A stretch of 41,162 nucleotides of DNA, from positions 1 to 41,162 of the forward strand of contig JAQEDJ010000017.1 in the NCBI GenBank assembly GCA_027669525.1. The letters are read 5' to 3'. The position numbers were made by a program, and so were the translations under genes. This DNA comes from Coriobacteriaceae bacterium AM48-5 (lineage in GTDB: Bacteria > Actinomycetota > Coriobacteriia > Coriobacteriales > Coriobacteriaceae). Under the pieces are notes generated by a model that saw only the letters and a program-made list of their open reading frames with translations, ran no database searches and was not told the DNA's origin. Positions 8,036-17,417 of the stretch are shown piece by piece; positions within the stretch are counted from its first letter, which is position 1, and each line of letters begins with the position of its first letter.

Positions 8036-8747
8036 ATGGCGACAAAGCATGCCTACGTCCAGGTCAAAGGGCTCAAGAAACACTATGGCGACGGTGATGC
8101 GCGCTTGACGGTACTCGATGGCATCGACACGTCCATCAACCGCGGTGAGATCTGCGTCATGCTGGGACCTCGGGCTCGGGCAAGTCGACCTTTCTCAACC
8201 TGATCGGCGGCCTGGAGGATGCCGACGGCGGCTCCATCATGGTGGACGGCTGCGACCTCACGGTGCTCAAGCCTGCCGATCTGGGCGAGTACCGCCGCCG
8301 CGAGCTGGGCTTTGTCTTCCAGTTCTACAACCTGGTGCCCGACCTTACCATCAAGGAAAACATCGAGGTCACGGCGCACCTGTCCAAAAACCCGCTCAAT
8401 GTCGACGACCTGCTGCGTTCGCTGGGCCTCTACGAACACCGCAACAAGTTCCCGCGCCAGGTCTCGGGCGGCCAGCAGCAGCGCTGCGCCATCGGTCGTG
8501 CGCTCGTCAAAAATCCGGGCCTGTTGCTGTGCGACGAGCCCACGGGCGCGCTTGACTACAAGACGTCCAAGGAAATCTTGCAGCTCATGGAGGATGTTAA
8601 CCGCACCTACGGCTGCACCATCATCATCGTCACCCACAACGCCGCCATCGCCCGCATGGCAACCGCGTGCTGCGCCTGCGCGACGGCCGCATCGTCGAGG
8701 ATGAGCTCAACGAGTCGCCCGTTGCGGCCGCCGAGCTCGATTGGTAG
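8036..8747 (+). CDS. MacB/LolD-type ABC transporter ATP-binding protein (frame broken twice)
   Basis: Adding two bases gives a 237-residue ATPase ending [25 protein letters not shown]. Breaks are at the CC at 8168-8169 inside Walker A (GPSGSGKST is restored by a third C) and at the AA at 8661-8662 (restores [12 protein letters not shown]). Visible motifs: [14 protein letters not shown]-loop [12 protein letters not shown], signature [15 protein letters not shown], Walker [13 protein letters not shown], switch His in IIIVTHN. This class powers FtsX-like permeases that act mechanically on envelope substrates or peptides. The ATG at 8036 follows GGGGGAT. The permease begins 8 bp after the stop. 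Confidence 0.88.
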
Positions 8748-8755
8748 GCGACGCC

Positions 8756-11421
8756 ATGACACCTCTCGCAAAGCGATTCCCGCGCGAGCTGCGCCGCAAT
8801 GTCGGTAAGTACCTGGGCATCTTTTTGCTTATGTGCGGAAGCATCGCCCTCACGTCGGGTTTTTTGCTCGCGGCGCATTCCATCGGCTGCCTCATTGACG
8901 ACATGCGCGACGACTACACGATTGAGGACGGCCGCGTGACTACCTCCTTCGAGGCCACCGACGAGCAGCTCAAGGCCGCCGAGGATGCAGCCGGCGACGT
9001 CGGTGGCGTCACGCTCTACAAGAATTTCTCCATCGACGCCATCATCAAAAAGACCGCCGGCGACGATGGCACCAAGCGCACGCTGCGCACCTATGCGCAC
9101 CGCACCAAGGTCGATATCGCGTCCTACTGTGAGGGCAGGCAGCCCAAGACGGACGATGAGGTGGCTATCGACCGCGTTTTTGCCACCAACAACGACCTTG
9201 TCGTGGGCGATAAGGTTGAGCTTGAGGGCCGCACCTACACCATCTGCGGCATCATGACCCAGCCCGATAGCCAGGCGCTGTTCCTCAACAATTCGGACTT
9301 TACGGTGAACACCATCACCTATGGTGTGGCCGAGGTCACCGACGCCGGCTTTGCCGCGCTCGAGGATGCCGGTGGTGCACCTGCCTACACCTACTCCTTT
9401 GCCTTTACCGATCGCGACCTCCCCACCGCGGATCGCATCGATGCGGAGCAGGATATGGTCGAGGCGCTGACCGATGCCGATGCGCGCGTGGACGATCTGA
9501 TCGACGCCGATTCCAACCAGGGTATTGGCTACGCGCGCGACGACGTAGACGGCGACTCCATGATGTGGATGACGCTGCTCGACATCATCATCGTGATCAT
9601 GGCATTTGTCTTTGTGGTGCTCACTGACGCCACCATCGAGGAAGAGAGCGCCATCATCGGCACGCTGCTCGCCAGCGGCTATCGCCGTCGCGAGATCGTG
9701 CTGCACTACCTGGCGCTTCCCGCCATCGTGGGTGTGCTCGCGGCACTTTTGGGCACTGCGCTTGGCGTTGTGTTCTTTACCGAGCCCATGCGAAGCCTCT
9801 ATTACGGTTCGTACAGCCTGCCGCCCTTCCAGGTGTACTGGAGCTGGGAAATCTTTGTGAAGTGCGCCGTGGTTCCCGCCGCCGCGCTCATCCTCATCAC
9901 GCTGGTGGGCCTGCTTCACAAGATGGCAAGACGCCGTTGCAGTTTCTCCGTCACGAGGCGAGCGGCAAATCGGGCACCAAGCGCGGCCTGCAGCTGCCGG
10001 AGCGCATGGGCTTTGTCTCGCGCTTCCGCCTGCGCGTCTTCCTGCGCAACCTGGGCAACTTCGCCACGCTCTTCGTGGGCATTGCATTCGCCTCGCTGCT
10101 GCTGCTCTTTGGCCTGGCGATTCTGCCTACGATGACGCACTACGCCGACAACCTCGAGACGAGCCTGGTCGCCGAGCACCAGTACACACTCAAGGCTCCG
10201 CTAGAGCTCGAGGGCACTGCCGAGGAGCGCGAGCAGTGGTCGGCGCTCGAGCGCTTGCAGTCGGTTGACGGCGCGCTGCTTTCCGCCGCTCAGGATGCCG
10301 ATGACGAGCTTGACGACGCGGCCGATGCAGCGCAGGCGGCGACCGATGCCGTGACCAGCGTTCCGTCTGCCGAAAGTCTGGCTGCGGCGAAGGACGCGCT
10401 CGCAAGCGTTCAGGACAAGAAGGATGCACTCTATGCGCGCCTCGATGACCTTGCCGATGCCCTCGGCTGCAACCGCGACGAGGCTATCGACCTGATCGAC
10501 AAGGCCTCTAAGATCGACACCGACAACGACGACATTCACCCGGTCAATACGACCGACAACGGCGCGGGCGCAATCGCGCAGGCCGAGAAATATGCCATTT
10601 ACCAGCTGCAATACGACCGTGGCGATGGTAATGGTGAGGAGACGATTTCTGTCTACGGCATCTCGGCAGACTCGCGCTACTGGAAGGACCTCAACGTCGG
10701 CGATGGGCGCGTCGTCTTTGGCGGCGGTCTGCTCGATAAGTTTGGCTGGAGCGAGGGCCAGAAGGTCACGCTCAGCGACAAGTACGAGGGCGAGCATTAT
10801 TCCCTTGAGTATGCGGGCAAGGATTGTGCCTGGGGCTCCAAGTCGGACATGAATATCTATATGAGTATCGACGACTTTAACGAGCTGTTCGACAACGACG
10901 CCGCCTACTTTAACGGCTATGTGAGCGACGAGAAGCTCGACCTCGACGCGCGCTACTTTGCCGGCGACACCACGCCCGACGACATGCGCGCCGTGGGTGA
11001 CCAGTTCATCGGCATGATGAGCAAAATGATCGGCATGATGGTCGGGCTCGCGGTGTTTATCTTCCTGCTGTTTATGTACCTGCTAACCAAGGCCGTTATC
11101 GACCATAGCGCCCGCTCGATCAGCTATATGAAGGTCTTTGGCTATCGCGATGGCGAGATCTCGCATCTGTACATCCGCTCGATTACGCTGTGCGTGGCGG
11201 CATCGCTCGTGCTGAGCCTGCCGGTCATTATTGGCTCGCTCACGGCCATCTTCCGCTCGATGCTGCTCTCCTACAACGGCAATATCGAGATTTACGTGCC
11301 GACCTGGTCCATGGCGGCATGCGTGGGCATCGGCTTTGCAACGTACCTGGTCGTTGCGTTGCTGCACATGCGCTCCATCAGGCGCGTCAGCCTGGCCGAA
11401 GCTCTCAAGGTGCAAGAGTAG
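8756..11421 (+). CDS. FtsX/MacB-like ABC permease (frame broken once)
   Basis: The restored protein has 888 residues: a first helix near 18-40 (YLGIFLLMCGSIALTSGFLL), an extracytoplasmic domain, a three-helix FtsX module (about 260-390), a linker (HKMGKTPLQFLRHEASGK), a second copy of helix plus extracytoplasmic domain with a predicted coiled coil (AAQDADDELDDAADAAQAAT), and a final three-helix FtsX module. This duplicated layout is common in large Gram-positive FtsX permeases for antimicrobial peptides or lipoprotein-like cargo. The break is at the GG at 9925-9926; a third G restores KMGKTPLQ. It forms a two-gene operon with the ATPase. Substrate unknown. Confidence 0.85.
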
Positions 11422-11422
11422 C

Positions 11423-11564
11423 CATTGGGGACGTTCTTAAACGACTAGTCATCGGGGACTGTCTTTGCCGATCTGCCCGCTCGCCGGCCGGGCTGACAAG
11501 GGCTGTCCCTGGCGACACTCATTTAAGTCTGTCCCCAATGAGTGAAGTCTGTCCCCAATGACTA
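11423..11564. repeat. Cluster of GGGGAC-core repeats
   Basis: The gap between the FtsX permease and the DUF362 gene holds CATTGGGGACGTTCTTAAAC near 11423, ATCGGGGACTGTC near 11451, and two direct copies of AAGTCTGTCCCCAATGA (about 11525-11541 and 11545-11561). They belong to the same family as the 7.8-kb cluster. No gene is visible. A TTGACT hexamer at 11575-11580 could be part of the DUF362 promoter, but its spacing to TACCAT is 19 bp, so I do not call it. Confidence 0.75.
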
Positions 11565-11647
11565 GGTGCCGCGCTTGACTTCGACCCTACTTCAACGGGT
11601 ACCATCCTCTATGTCTGTAACGCCATATAGACCGAGGGGATATATCT

Positions 11648-12853
11648 ATGACCGCAACTGCACCCGCAGCACCAGCAAAGGTGTACTTCACCAACCTGCG
11701 CACGCATGCTCGCGAGAGCCAGCTCGACAAACTCAAGCGCCTCATCCGTCGCGCCGGCATTGAGCAGATCGACTTCGAGAACAAGTTCGTCGCCATCAAG
11801 ATTCACTTTGGCGAGCTGGGCAATCTGAGCTTTTTGCGCCCCAACTACGCCCGCGCCGTCGCGGATGTCGTCAAGGAGCTGGGCGGCAAGCCCTTCCTTA
11901 CCGACTGCAACACGCTCTATGTCGGTAGCCGCAAAAACGCGCTCGAGCACATCGATACCGCCTACCAGAACGGCTTTACCCCGTATGCCACGGGCTGCCA
12001 GATCATCATCGCAGACGGCCTCAAGGGCACCGACGAGGCACTCGTTCCGGTCGAGGGCGGCGAGTACGTGCGCGAGGCAAAGGTCGGCCAGGCACTCATG
12101 GATGCCGACATCGTGATCAGCCTTACGCACTTTAAGGGTCATGAGCAGGCGGGCTTTGGCGGCGCCATGAAGAACCTGGGCATGGGAGGCGGCAGCCGTG
12201 CCGGCAAGATGGAGCAGCATGCCGCCGGCAAGCCGAGCGTCGATACTACCAACTGCGTAGGTTGCCGTGCCTGCGAGAAGATTTGCGCGCACAGCGCCAT
12301 CACGTTTGACGGTACGCGTGAGCGCGAGCTTGCCAACGGCAGCACCCGCACGGTTCACGTGGCTACCATCGACCACGATCGCTGCGTGGGCTGCGGACGC
12401 TGCATTGCGGCGTGCAACCAGGACTGCATCAAGCCCGACTATGACGCCGCGGCCGATGTACTCAACTACAAGATCGCCGAGTATACGAAGGCCGTTGTCC
12501 AGGATCGCCCCAGCTTCCATATCTCGCTCGCCATGGACATCAGCCCCAACTGCGACTGCCATCCCGAGAATGACACGCCCATCGTCAACGACATCGGCAT
12601 GTTCGCGAGCTTCGACCCGGTCGCCATCGACCAGGCCTGCGCCGATGCCGTCATGGCATCCGAGCCGCTGCCTAACACCGAGCTTACCGACAGCGCGGCC
12701 AAGATGGAGCATAACCACGAGCATTTGGAGGGCGAGCAGGCCAAGGATCCCTTCTGCATCACGCATCCCGACACCGACTGGCGCGCGTGCATCGCGCATG
12801 CCGAGAAGATCGGCCTGGGCACGAGCGAGTACGAGCTCATCGAGGTCAAATAG
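11648..12853 (+). CDS. DUF362 family 2[4Fe-4S] ferredoxin-type protein
   Basis: This 401-residue protein has a DUF362 domain (about residues 10-190; KIHFGELGNLSFLRP, SLTHFKGHEQAGFGGAMKN) and an inserted pair of ferredoxin clusters: CVGCRACEKIC near 203-213 and CVGCGRCIAAC near 246-256. The remaining C-terminal part (NCDCHPENDTPIVNDIG, ASFDPVAIDQACADAV) completes DUF362. Members are widespread in anaerobes, with unproven roles in electron transfer or cofactor handling. The ATG at 11648 follows GAGGGGATA. It stands alone, ends at a hairpin (12901-12938) and faces a convergent hydrolase gene. Confidence 0.88.
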   Translation: MTATAPAAPAKVYFTNLRTHARESQLDKLKRLIRRAGIEQIDFENKFVAIKIHFGELGNLSFLRPNYARAVADVVKELGGKPFLTDCNTLYVGSRKNALEHIDTAYQNGFTPYATGCQIIIADGLKGTDEALVPVEGGEYVREAKVGQALMDADIVISLTHFKGHEQAGFGGAMKNLGMGGGSRAGKMEQHAAGKPSVDTTNCVGCRACEKICAHSAITFDGTRERELANGSTRTVHVATIDHDRCVGCGRCIAACNQDCIKPDYDAAADVLNYKIAEYTKAVVQDRPSFHISLAMDISPNCDCHPENDTPIVNDIGMFASFDPVAIDQACADAVMASEPLPNTELTDSAAKMEHNHEHLEGEQAKDPFCITHPDTDWRACIAHAEKIGLGTSEYELIEVK

Positions 12854-12900
12854 CGCCTAGCTATTGGACATATCAAGTGACTTTGTGGCGTAAGTCGAGC

Positions 12901-12938
12901 AAAAGCCGCCCACGAGCACAGCGCTCGCGGGCGGTTTT
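12901..12938. terminator. Hairpin terminator after the DUF362 gene
   Basis: AAAAGCCGCCCACGAGC pairs with GCTCGCGGGCGGTTTT, with one bulged G and one mismatch, and is flanked by A and T runs. The structure would work for transcription from the left and could serve the convergent hydrolase from the right. Confidence 0.75.
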
Positions 12939-12942
12939 CCAG

Positions 12943-13060
12943 AAGTATGCGGCAAATTTCGAGACCGCCGAGCACACGACGTTTTTTGGCAACAAAACCC
13001 CTGATAAATTGTTGATAAAACTGCGGTCTGGTCGGCAGTTCCAGATTTTGCCGCATACTT
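12943..13060. repeat. Spaced inverted-repeat element at a convergent junction
   Basis: Perfect 14-bp arms (AAGTATGCGGCAAA at 12943-12956; complement at 13047-13060) enclose 90 nt. Weaker pairing continues inward, with CCGCCGAGCA on one side matching CTGCCGACCA on the other. The architecture resembles the 1.7-2.4 kb array but the arm sequence is different. It lies between the DUF362 gene and the convergent hydrolase. Confidence 0.75.
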
Positions 13061-13104
13061 TCGAAAATAGGGGGTCAGATAAAGCCCCGGACGTTGCTTT
13101 TTGC

Positions 13105-14070
13105 CTAAAAATTCTTTCCGAGGAAGTCGTCGACCGTATTCCAGTAGAGCTCGGGATCAACTTGCGCACTCTTGGCGTGGGTGGCGCCATGGATGGTGAG
13201 CTTTTGCTTGACCTTGCTAGCGCACGCGTCGTAGTTTTGGTCGAGCATGCTGTACGGTACAAAGGTGTCCTGGTCGCCATGGATAAAGAGCATGGGAACC
13301 GTCGCGTGTTTAAGCTGCTCCACGCTGCTCGCCTTATGAAAGTCGTAGCCCGCGCGCACCCTGCACACCAGGTTCGCCACATCGAGCAAGGGAAAGTTGG
13401 GCAGGCCGAACACGTCCTTGAGCTGCAGGGAAAACTCGTCCCAAACGCTTGTGTAGCCGCAATCCTCGATGATGCACCTAACATTAGAGGGCAGAGATTC
13501 CCCCGCAACGTTCATAGCGGTTGCCGCACCCATCGACTCACCAAAGACCAGGATGCGCGCCTCGGGGTCAGCCTGAACGATTTGCTCGATCCATGCGACG
13601 ATGTCGAGGCGCTCGGGCCAGCCCATGCCGATATAGTCGCCGCCGGAGCGCTCGTGGGCGCGGGCGGCGGGTGCGAGTACGTTCATGCCGCGGTCGTGGA
13701 AGCGCTTGACGTATCGGGCCATACCGATGGGCTCGTCGGTGTATCCGTGCAGGCAGATAGCGTAATCGTGCGTGCTCTCCGGGGCGGCAAAATACCAAGC
13801 GGCAAGCTCGGTCCCGTCGTCTGCGGTGAGGCTGCTGCTCTTGCGGTTTTCCTTAAACCATGCCCGCGCCTCGGTGTCCTTGGCATCCGGCTGCTCACCT
13901 TCTTTGTCGTTCTTGCTATCCTGCATCATCTTCATGGTGTACGGCGCTTGGGGGTTCAGGGCAAAGTCAAACAAAAAGTTGCCGGCAAATCCAAGCAGCG
14001 CGACGACGAGCACCAACGCAACAACGCCGGCTATCTTGAGCTTCCGATGGGGGTGTGCGCTTTGAGGCAT
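13105..14070 (-). CDS. Membrane-anchored alpha/beta hydrolase
   Basis: This 321-residue protein has an N-terminal signal anchor (residues 12-38, IAGVVALVLVVALLGFAGNF) and an extracytoplasmic alpha/beta-hydrolase domain. The oxyanion region is ICLHGYTDEP (about 105-114), the nucleophile elbow is GESMG with S179, the acid is in HGDQDTF (about 265-271) and the base is H298 in HGATHAK. It resembles BEM46/YqkD-like serine hydrolases; the substrate (ester, lipid or peptide) is not evident. Start at 14070 with AAGGAG upstream. Its promoter overlaps two copies of a near-palindrome (14091-14104, 14136-14149), so expression is probably repressible. Confidence 0.87.
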   Translation of the reverse strand: MPQSAHPHRKLKIAGVVALVLVVALLGFAGNFLFDFALNPQAPYTMKMMQDSKNDKEGEQPDAKDTEARAWFKENRKSSSLTADDGTELAAWYFAAPESTHDYAICLHGYTDEPIGMARYVKRFHDRGMNVLAPAARAHERSGGDYIGMGWPERLDIVAWIEQIVQADPEARILVFGESMGAATAMNVAGESLPSNVRCIIEDCGYTSVWDEFSLQLKDVFGLPNFPLLDVANLVCRVRAGYDFHKASSVEQLKHATVPMLFIHGDQDTFVPYSMLDQNYDACASKVKQKLTIHGATHAKSAQVDPELYWNTVDDFLGKNF

Positions 14071-14090
14071 TTACGGTTCTCCTTATAGAT

Positions 14091-14104
14091 GTTAATACAT
14101 CAAC
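14091..14104. promoter_or_regulatory. Putative operator, copy 1
   Basis: GTTAATACATCAAC is a 14-bp near-palindrome, 11 of 14 identical to the copy at 14136-14149; the consensus GTTGATGCATCAAC would be a perfect palindrome. It lies just downstream of the predicted transcription start of the hydrolase gene and about 20 bp before its ATG. Confidence 0.5.
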
Positions 14105-14119
14105 ATTTAAAACAAGCGC

Positions 14120-14148
14120 ATTATGGATGTTCGCCGTTGATGCGTCAA
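14120..14148 (-). promoter_or_regulatory. Promoter of the alpha/beta hydrolase gene
   Basis: On the minus strand, TTGACG (14148-14143) and CATAAT (14125-14120) are separated by exactly 17 bp. The predicted start is near 14113, giving a 5' leader of about 43 nt that contains AAGGAG. Confidence 0.65.
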
Positions 14149-14149
14149 C
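14136..14149. promoter_or_regulatory. Putative operator, copy 2, overlapping the -35 box
   Basis: GTTGATGCGTCAAC covers the -35 hexamer of the hydrolase promoter. With copy 1 downstream of the start site it gives a classic two-operator repressor layout. The size is typical of MarR or TetR family sites; no such regulator gene is in the window. Confidence 0.5.
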
Positions 14150-14256
14150 AAGCAAAGAATGGGTAAACAAAGGGACACGTATGGTGCAAATTTCGCACGT
14201 ACCCAGACGCTTTGATATAGTGTTGAGAACTCTTTACATTGGAGGATGTAACCGGC

Positions 14257-14940
14257 ATGTCCGATTCGAGCGACAGTTCTAAGCCGCGACCCAAGACCGC
14301 GGCCGTTCCACACTACACGGTGGGCGAGGAGATCATGAACTCCGTCACCCATGGTGTCGGCTGCCTGCTGGGTATCGCGGGTCTGGTGCTCCTGATCGTA
14401 TTCGCTGCCCTGCGCGGCGGAGGCCCGGCCCACATGGCCGCGGCGATTGTCTATGGTGTCAGTATCATCCTCGAATACTTGGCCTCCACGCTCTATCACG
14501 CGATTCAGCCCGCTCGCGCCAAGCGCGTGTTTCGCATCATCGACCACAGCTGCATTTACCTGCTCATAGCCGGCAGCTATACCCCGTTTTGCCTCATCAC
14601 GCTCGCAAACGACGGCGGCCCTGCGCTGTTCTTTGCCGTGTGGGCCATCGCCATCATCGGCATCGCACTCGAGTGCTTTTTGCGCGAGCGTCAGCCGCAC
14701 TGGGTAAGCGGCCTGGTCTACCTGCTGATGGGCTGGCTCGTCGTCTTTAAGCTGCCCGAGCTCGTGTCGCTGCTCAACCCCGTGGCGCTTGCCCTGCTCG
14801 CCGTTGGCGGCGTGTGCTATACCGTGGGCGTGCCGTTCTATATCGCCAAAAACGTGCGCTATCTGCACAGCGTGTTTCACCTGTGGGTGCTCGCCGGCAG
14901 CATCTTCCAGTTCATGGCGGTGATTCTCTTCGTAATCTAG
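14257..14940 (+). CDS. Hemolysin III / TrhA-YqfA family membrane protein
   Basis: This 227-residue protein has seven predicted helices and the PAQR/hemolysin III signature: EEIMNSVTHGVG near the start, ASTLYHAIQP after helix 2, FRIIDHSCIYLLIAGSYTP in helix 3, and HSVFHLWVLAGSIFQF in the last helix. The conserved His and Asp residues form a putative metal site. The family is linked to membrane lipid or energy homeostasis; hemolysis is not established for most members. I start at the ATG at 14257; an in-frame TTG at 14239 overlaps the GGAGG sequence and is unlikely. TATAGT at 14216-14221 may be the -10 box. Confidence 0.88.
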   Translation: MSDSSDSSKPRPKTAAVPHYTVGEEIMNSVTHGVGCLLGIAGLVLLIVFAALRGGGPAHMAAAIVYGVSIILEYLASTLYHAIQPARAKRVFRIIDHSCIYLLIAGSYTPFCLITLANDGGPALFFAVWAIAIIGIALECFLRERQPHWVSGLVYLLMGWLVVFKLPELVSLLNPVALALLAVGGVCYTVGVPFYIAKNVRYLHSVFHLWVLAGSIFQFMAVILFVI

Positions 14941-15050
14941 CGACCACGCCTGCTCGCCCGCGTCTCCGTTTGGGCGACAGTGCAATTGCCGTATCCGCCA
15001 CCAACGTTTTAACCTGACGTCCCGAATCTTGGAGGTTCGAGAAACTCCCG

Positions 15051-16423
15051 ATGGACATAACCATCTCCCTTATCACCACCTTCGTTTTGACCCTCATCAA
15101 CGGCTATTTCTCTATGTCCGAGATGGCGCTCACCACGGCCAAGCGCGCCGTGCTGGAGCACGAGGCCGAGGAAGGCGACAGGCGCGCCGAGCGTGCCATT
15201 AAGCTTGCTGCCGACTCCGACCAGCTGCTCGCCACCATCCAGGTCGCCATCACACTCGTGGGCTTCGCCTCGTCCGCCGTCGCCTCGACGAGTCTGTCCG
15301 ACCCGCTCGCCACGTGCTCATGAGTTTTGGCATCGCGCCGCTCTCCGCCATCGCGCGCGGCCTGGCGCCGGTCATCATCACCGTCGCGGTCGCCTTCGTA
15401 TCCATCGTGATCGGCGAGCTCGTCCCCAAGCGCATCGGCCTGGCCAATGCCGAGGGCGTGTCCAAGCAGGTCGTGGGCCCGCTTTCCGTGTTCCAGAAGA
15501 TCGCCCGTCCGCTCGTGTGGCTGACTGGCGCTTGCTCCGATGGCCTGGCCCGCATCCTGCGTATCAAGAGTGCCGACGACCGTCAGAACGTCTCGGAAGA
15601 AGAGATCAAGTACATGGTCTCGGAGCAGGACGACCTGCTCGACGAGGAAAAGCGCATGATCCACGAGATCTTTGACCTGGGCGACACCGTTGCCCGCGAG
15701 GTCATGGTGCCGCGCGTGGACACCACCATGTGCGAGGACGACGAGACGGTCGCCAGCGTGCTATCCACTATGCGCCAGACCGGCTTCAGCCGCATCCCCG
15801 TCTATCACGAGGATCCCGACAACGTCGCCGGCATCGCGCACATCAAGGACCTGATTCAGCCCGCGCTCGACGGCAAGGGCGACCAGCCCATCGCCGGCTT
15901 TTTGCGCGACGCCACCTTTGTGCCCGACACCAAGGACATCCTGCCGCTGCTGTCCGAGATGCAGACCTCGCACGACCAGATCGTGGTGGTCGTGGACGAG
16001 TACGGCGGCACGGCCGGCATCATCACCATCGAAGACATCGTCGAGGAGATCGTCGGCGAGATCGAGGACGAGTTCGACCCCGACAACAAGTATCTCACGC
16101 GCCTTTCGCGCCGCGAGTGGCTCGTTGATGGGCGTTTTTCGTGCGATGACGCGATTGAGCTTGGTTGGCCGCTCGAGGAAAGCGATGATTATGAGACCAT
16201 CGCCGGCTGGATCTTGGAGCTTTGTGACTCGGTGCCCGACATCGGAGAGGTGTTTGAGGTCGCGGGGTACAAGTTTAAAGTGCAGTCGATGCGTGGCCAG
16301 CGCATCTCGCTCATTCGCGTGATCGCTCCGGCCGAAACCGATAAGAAGGATTCCGAGTCTTCGGCAGAGAAGCCGGCGGCGTCGGGTGCGGGCTCTGTGG
16401 ATCCGCACGATGGCGACGAGTAG
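15051..16423 (+). CDS. CNNM/CorC (HlyC) family transporter-like protein with CBS domains (frame broken once)
   Basis: The restored protein has 457 residues: a DUF21/CNNM membrane domain (about 1-190; NGYFSMSEMALTTAKRAVLE, FVSIVIGELVPKRIGL), a CBS pair (about 215-345; VMVPRVDTTMCEDDETVASV, DEYGGTAGIITIEDIVEEIVGE) and a C-terminal CorC_HlyC domain (about 360-440). The family functions in Mg2+/Co2+ export or its control. The break is at C15313: GCC AC[C] GTG CTC ATG restores SLSDPLATVLMSFGIAPLSA. The start ATG at 15051 has a GGAGG at an unusually long distance (15 nt). The next gene starts 24 bp downstream and probably shares the operon. Confidence 0.87.
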
Positions 16424-16447
16424 GGCAAGGAAGAGTAGGGGAGAGTT

Positions 16448-17281
16448 ATGGCAGGCCTGTTCAACATCCTTAAGGTCACCGTCAGCGAGGATAAGATCTG
16501 CGCGCACGTGCTGGTGAACCCCGGCATGCCGCTCATGACCTCGGAGGATATCGAGGCCACGGCGCGCGTGTACTACCTGGTGCCGGCGATTGCCAAGCAC
16601 CTGTGCCTGGGCGATTCCGGCCGCGAGTTCCAGGACTGCATGGGTCAGACCGAGCTCTGCCACCTGCTGGAGCACGTGACGGTCGAGCTTATGAACGAGA
16701 CCGGTCTTGCCGGTAGCATCTCGTGCGGCCGCACGCGCGTAAGTGAGCATGACGAGCGTGTCTTTGAGGTTGAGCTTTCGTGCCCCGACGACGCACTGGC
16801 CATCGGTGCGCTGTCGTCGGCCACCTTTATGATGGACTGGGCGTACCTGCACGCCGACCAGCCTGCCCCCGACGTGGAAGGCACGGTCGCGGGCCTGCGC
16901 AACCTGGTGCTGGGCATGCGCGCCGAGGCCGAGGGCAAGGATCCTCACGAGGCCGTCGCCGCTGCGAACGGCGAAGATGCTGCCGAGGACGAGGGCGCTG
17001 ACGAGGGCGATGCGCCGGTCGACGCCGAGCCCGTTGCCGATGCGACCGCCGAGCCCGTTCCCACCGAGCCCCAGGGCGTCCCCAACTTTGACGACGAGCC
17101 CCAGGTGGCGATTGATACCGAGGGCGCGGTTGCCGAGAACCACGAGGCCTCCGCTGCCGTCTTTGGCGGTGCTGCGACGGTTCCGGTAGGACCTGCGCAT
17201 GAGGGCGGCCTGCCGCTCGTGGACGGCGCCGGCGAGGACCCGGGTGCCACGGTGGCCATGCCGGCTATGCCTCAGGAGTAG
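16448..17281 (+). CDS. Stand-alone cyanophycin-synthetase N-domain-like protein
   Basis: Residues about 25-145 align by eye with the N-terminal domain of cyanophycin synthetase CphA1: LVPAIAKHLC, then CHLLEHVTVELMNETG (CphA: GHIVEHVALELQ), then CGRTR (CphA: FGRTR), then a V-x-E-V strand and an Ala-rich helix. In CphA this domain precedes the ATP-grasp and Mur-ligase domains; neither is present here. The remaining 125 residues are an acidic Ala/Glu/Asp/Pro tail that looks disordered. GGGGAG precedes the ATG, 24 bp after the CNNM gene. Function unknown: it might bind a polypeptide or cell-wall precursor. The resemblance is recognised by eye only. Confidence 0.65.
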   Translation: MAGLFNILKVTVSEDKICAHVLVNPGMPLMTSEDIEATARVYYLVPAIAKHLCLGDSGREFQDCMGQTELCHLLEHVTVELMNETGLAGSISCGRTRVSEHDERVFEVELSCPDDALAIGALSSATFMMDWAYLHADQPAPDVEGTVAGLRNLVLGMRAEAEGKDPHEAVAAANGEDAAEDEGADEGDAPVDAEPVADATAEPVPTEPQGVPNFDDEPQVAIDTEGAVAENHEASAAVFGGAATVPVGPAHEGGLPLVDGAGEDPGATVAMPAMPQE

Positions 17282-17360
17282 GCCTACGCGTTTATCGCCA
17301 TCACGTACCTGCGCCTTTGCCGTACGCAGATGAGCGGAGCGGCAAGTGATGCGCTGCGGG

Positions 17361-17366
17361 TATAAT
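17361..17366 (+). promoter_or_regulatory. -10 box for the YtxH/PRC genes
   Basis: A perfect TATAAT lies 51 bp before the ATG at 17418. No good -35 hexamer is seen at 16-18 bp. Confidence 0.5.
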
Positions 17367-17417
17367 GGACAGCATTCAAACGGTGGGCACCGACGTGCCC
17401 GCAGGAGAGGAATGATC

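Noticed and set aside
11574..11605. Promoter TTGACT/TACCAT of the DUF362 gene
   Set aside because: The spacing is 19 bp and the -10 box is weak.
13105..13900. Long open frames on the strand opposite the hydrolase
   Set aside because: They are antisense shadows of a high-GC gene with a complete catalytic triad and a good ribosome binding site on the minus strand.
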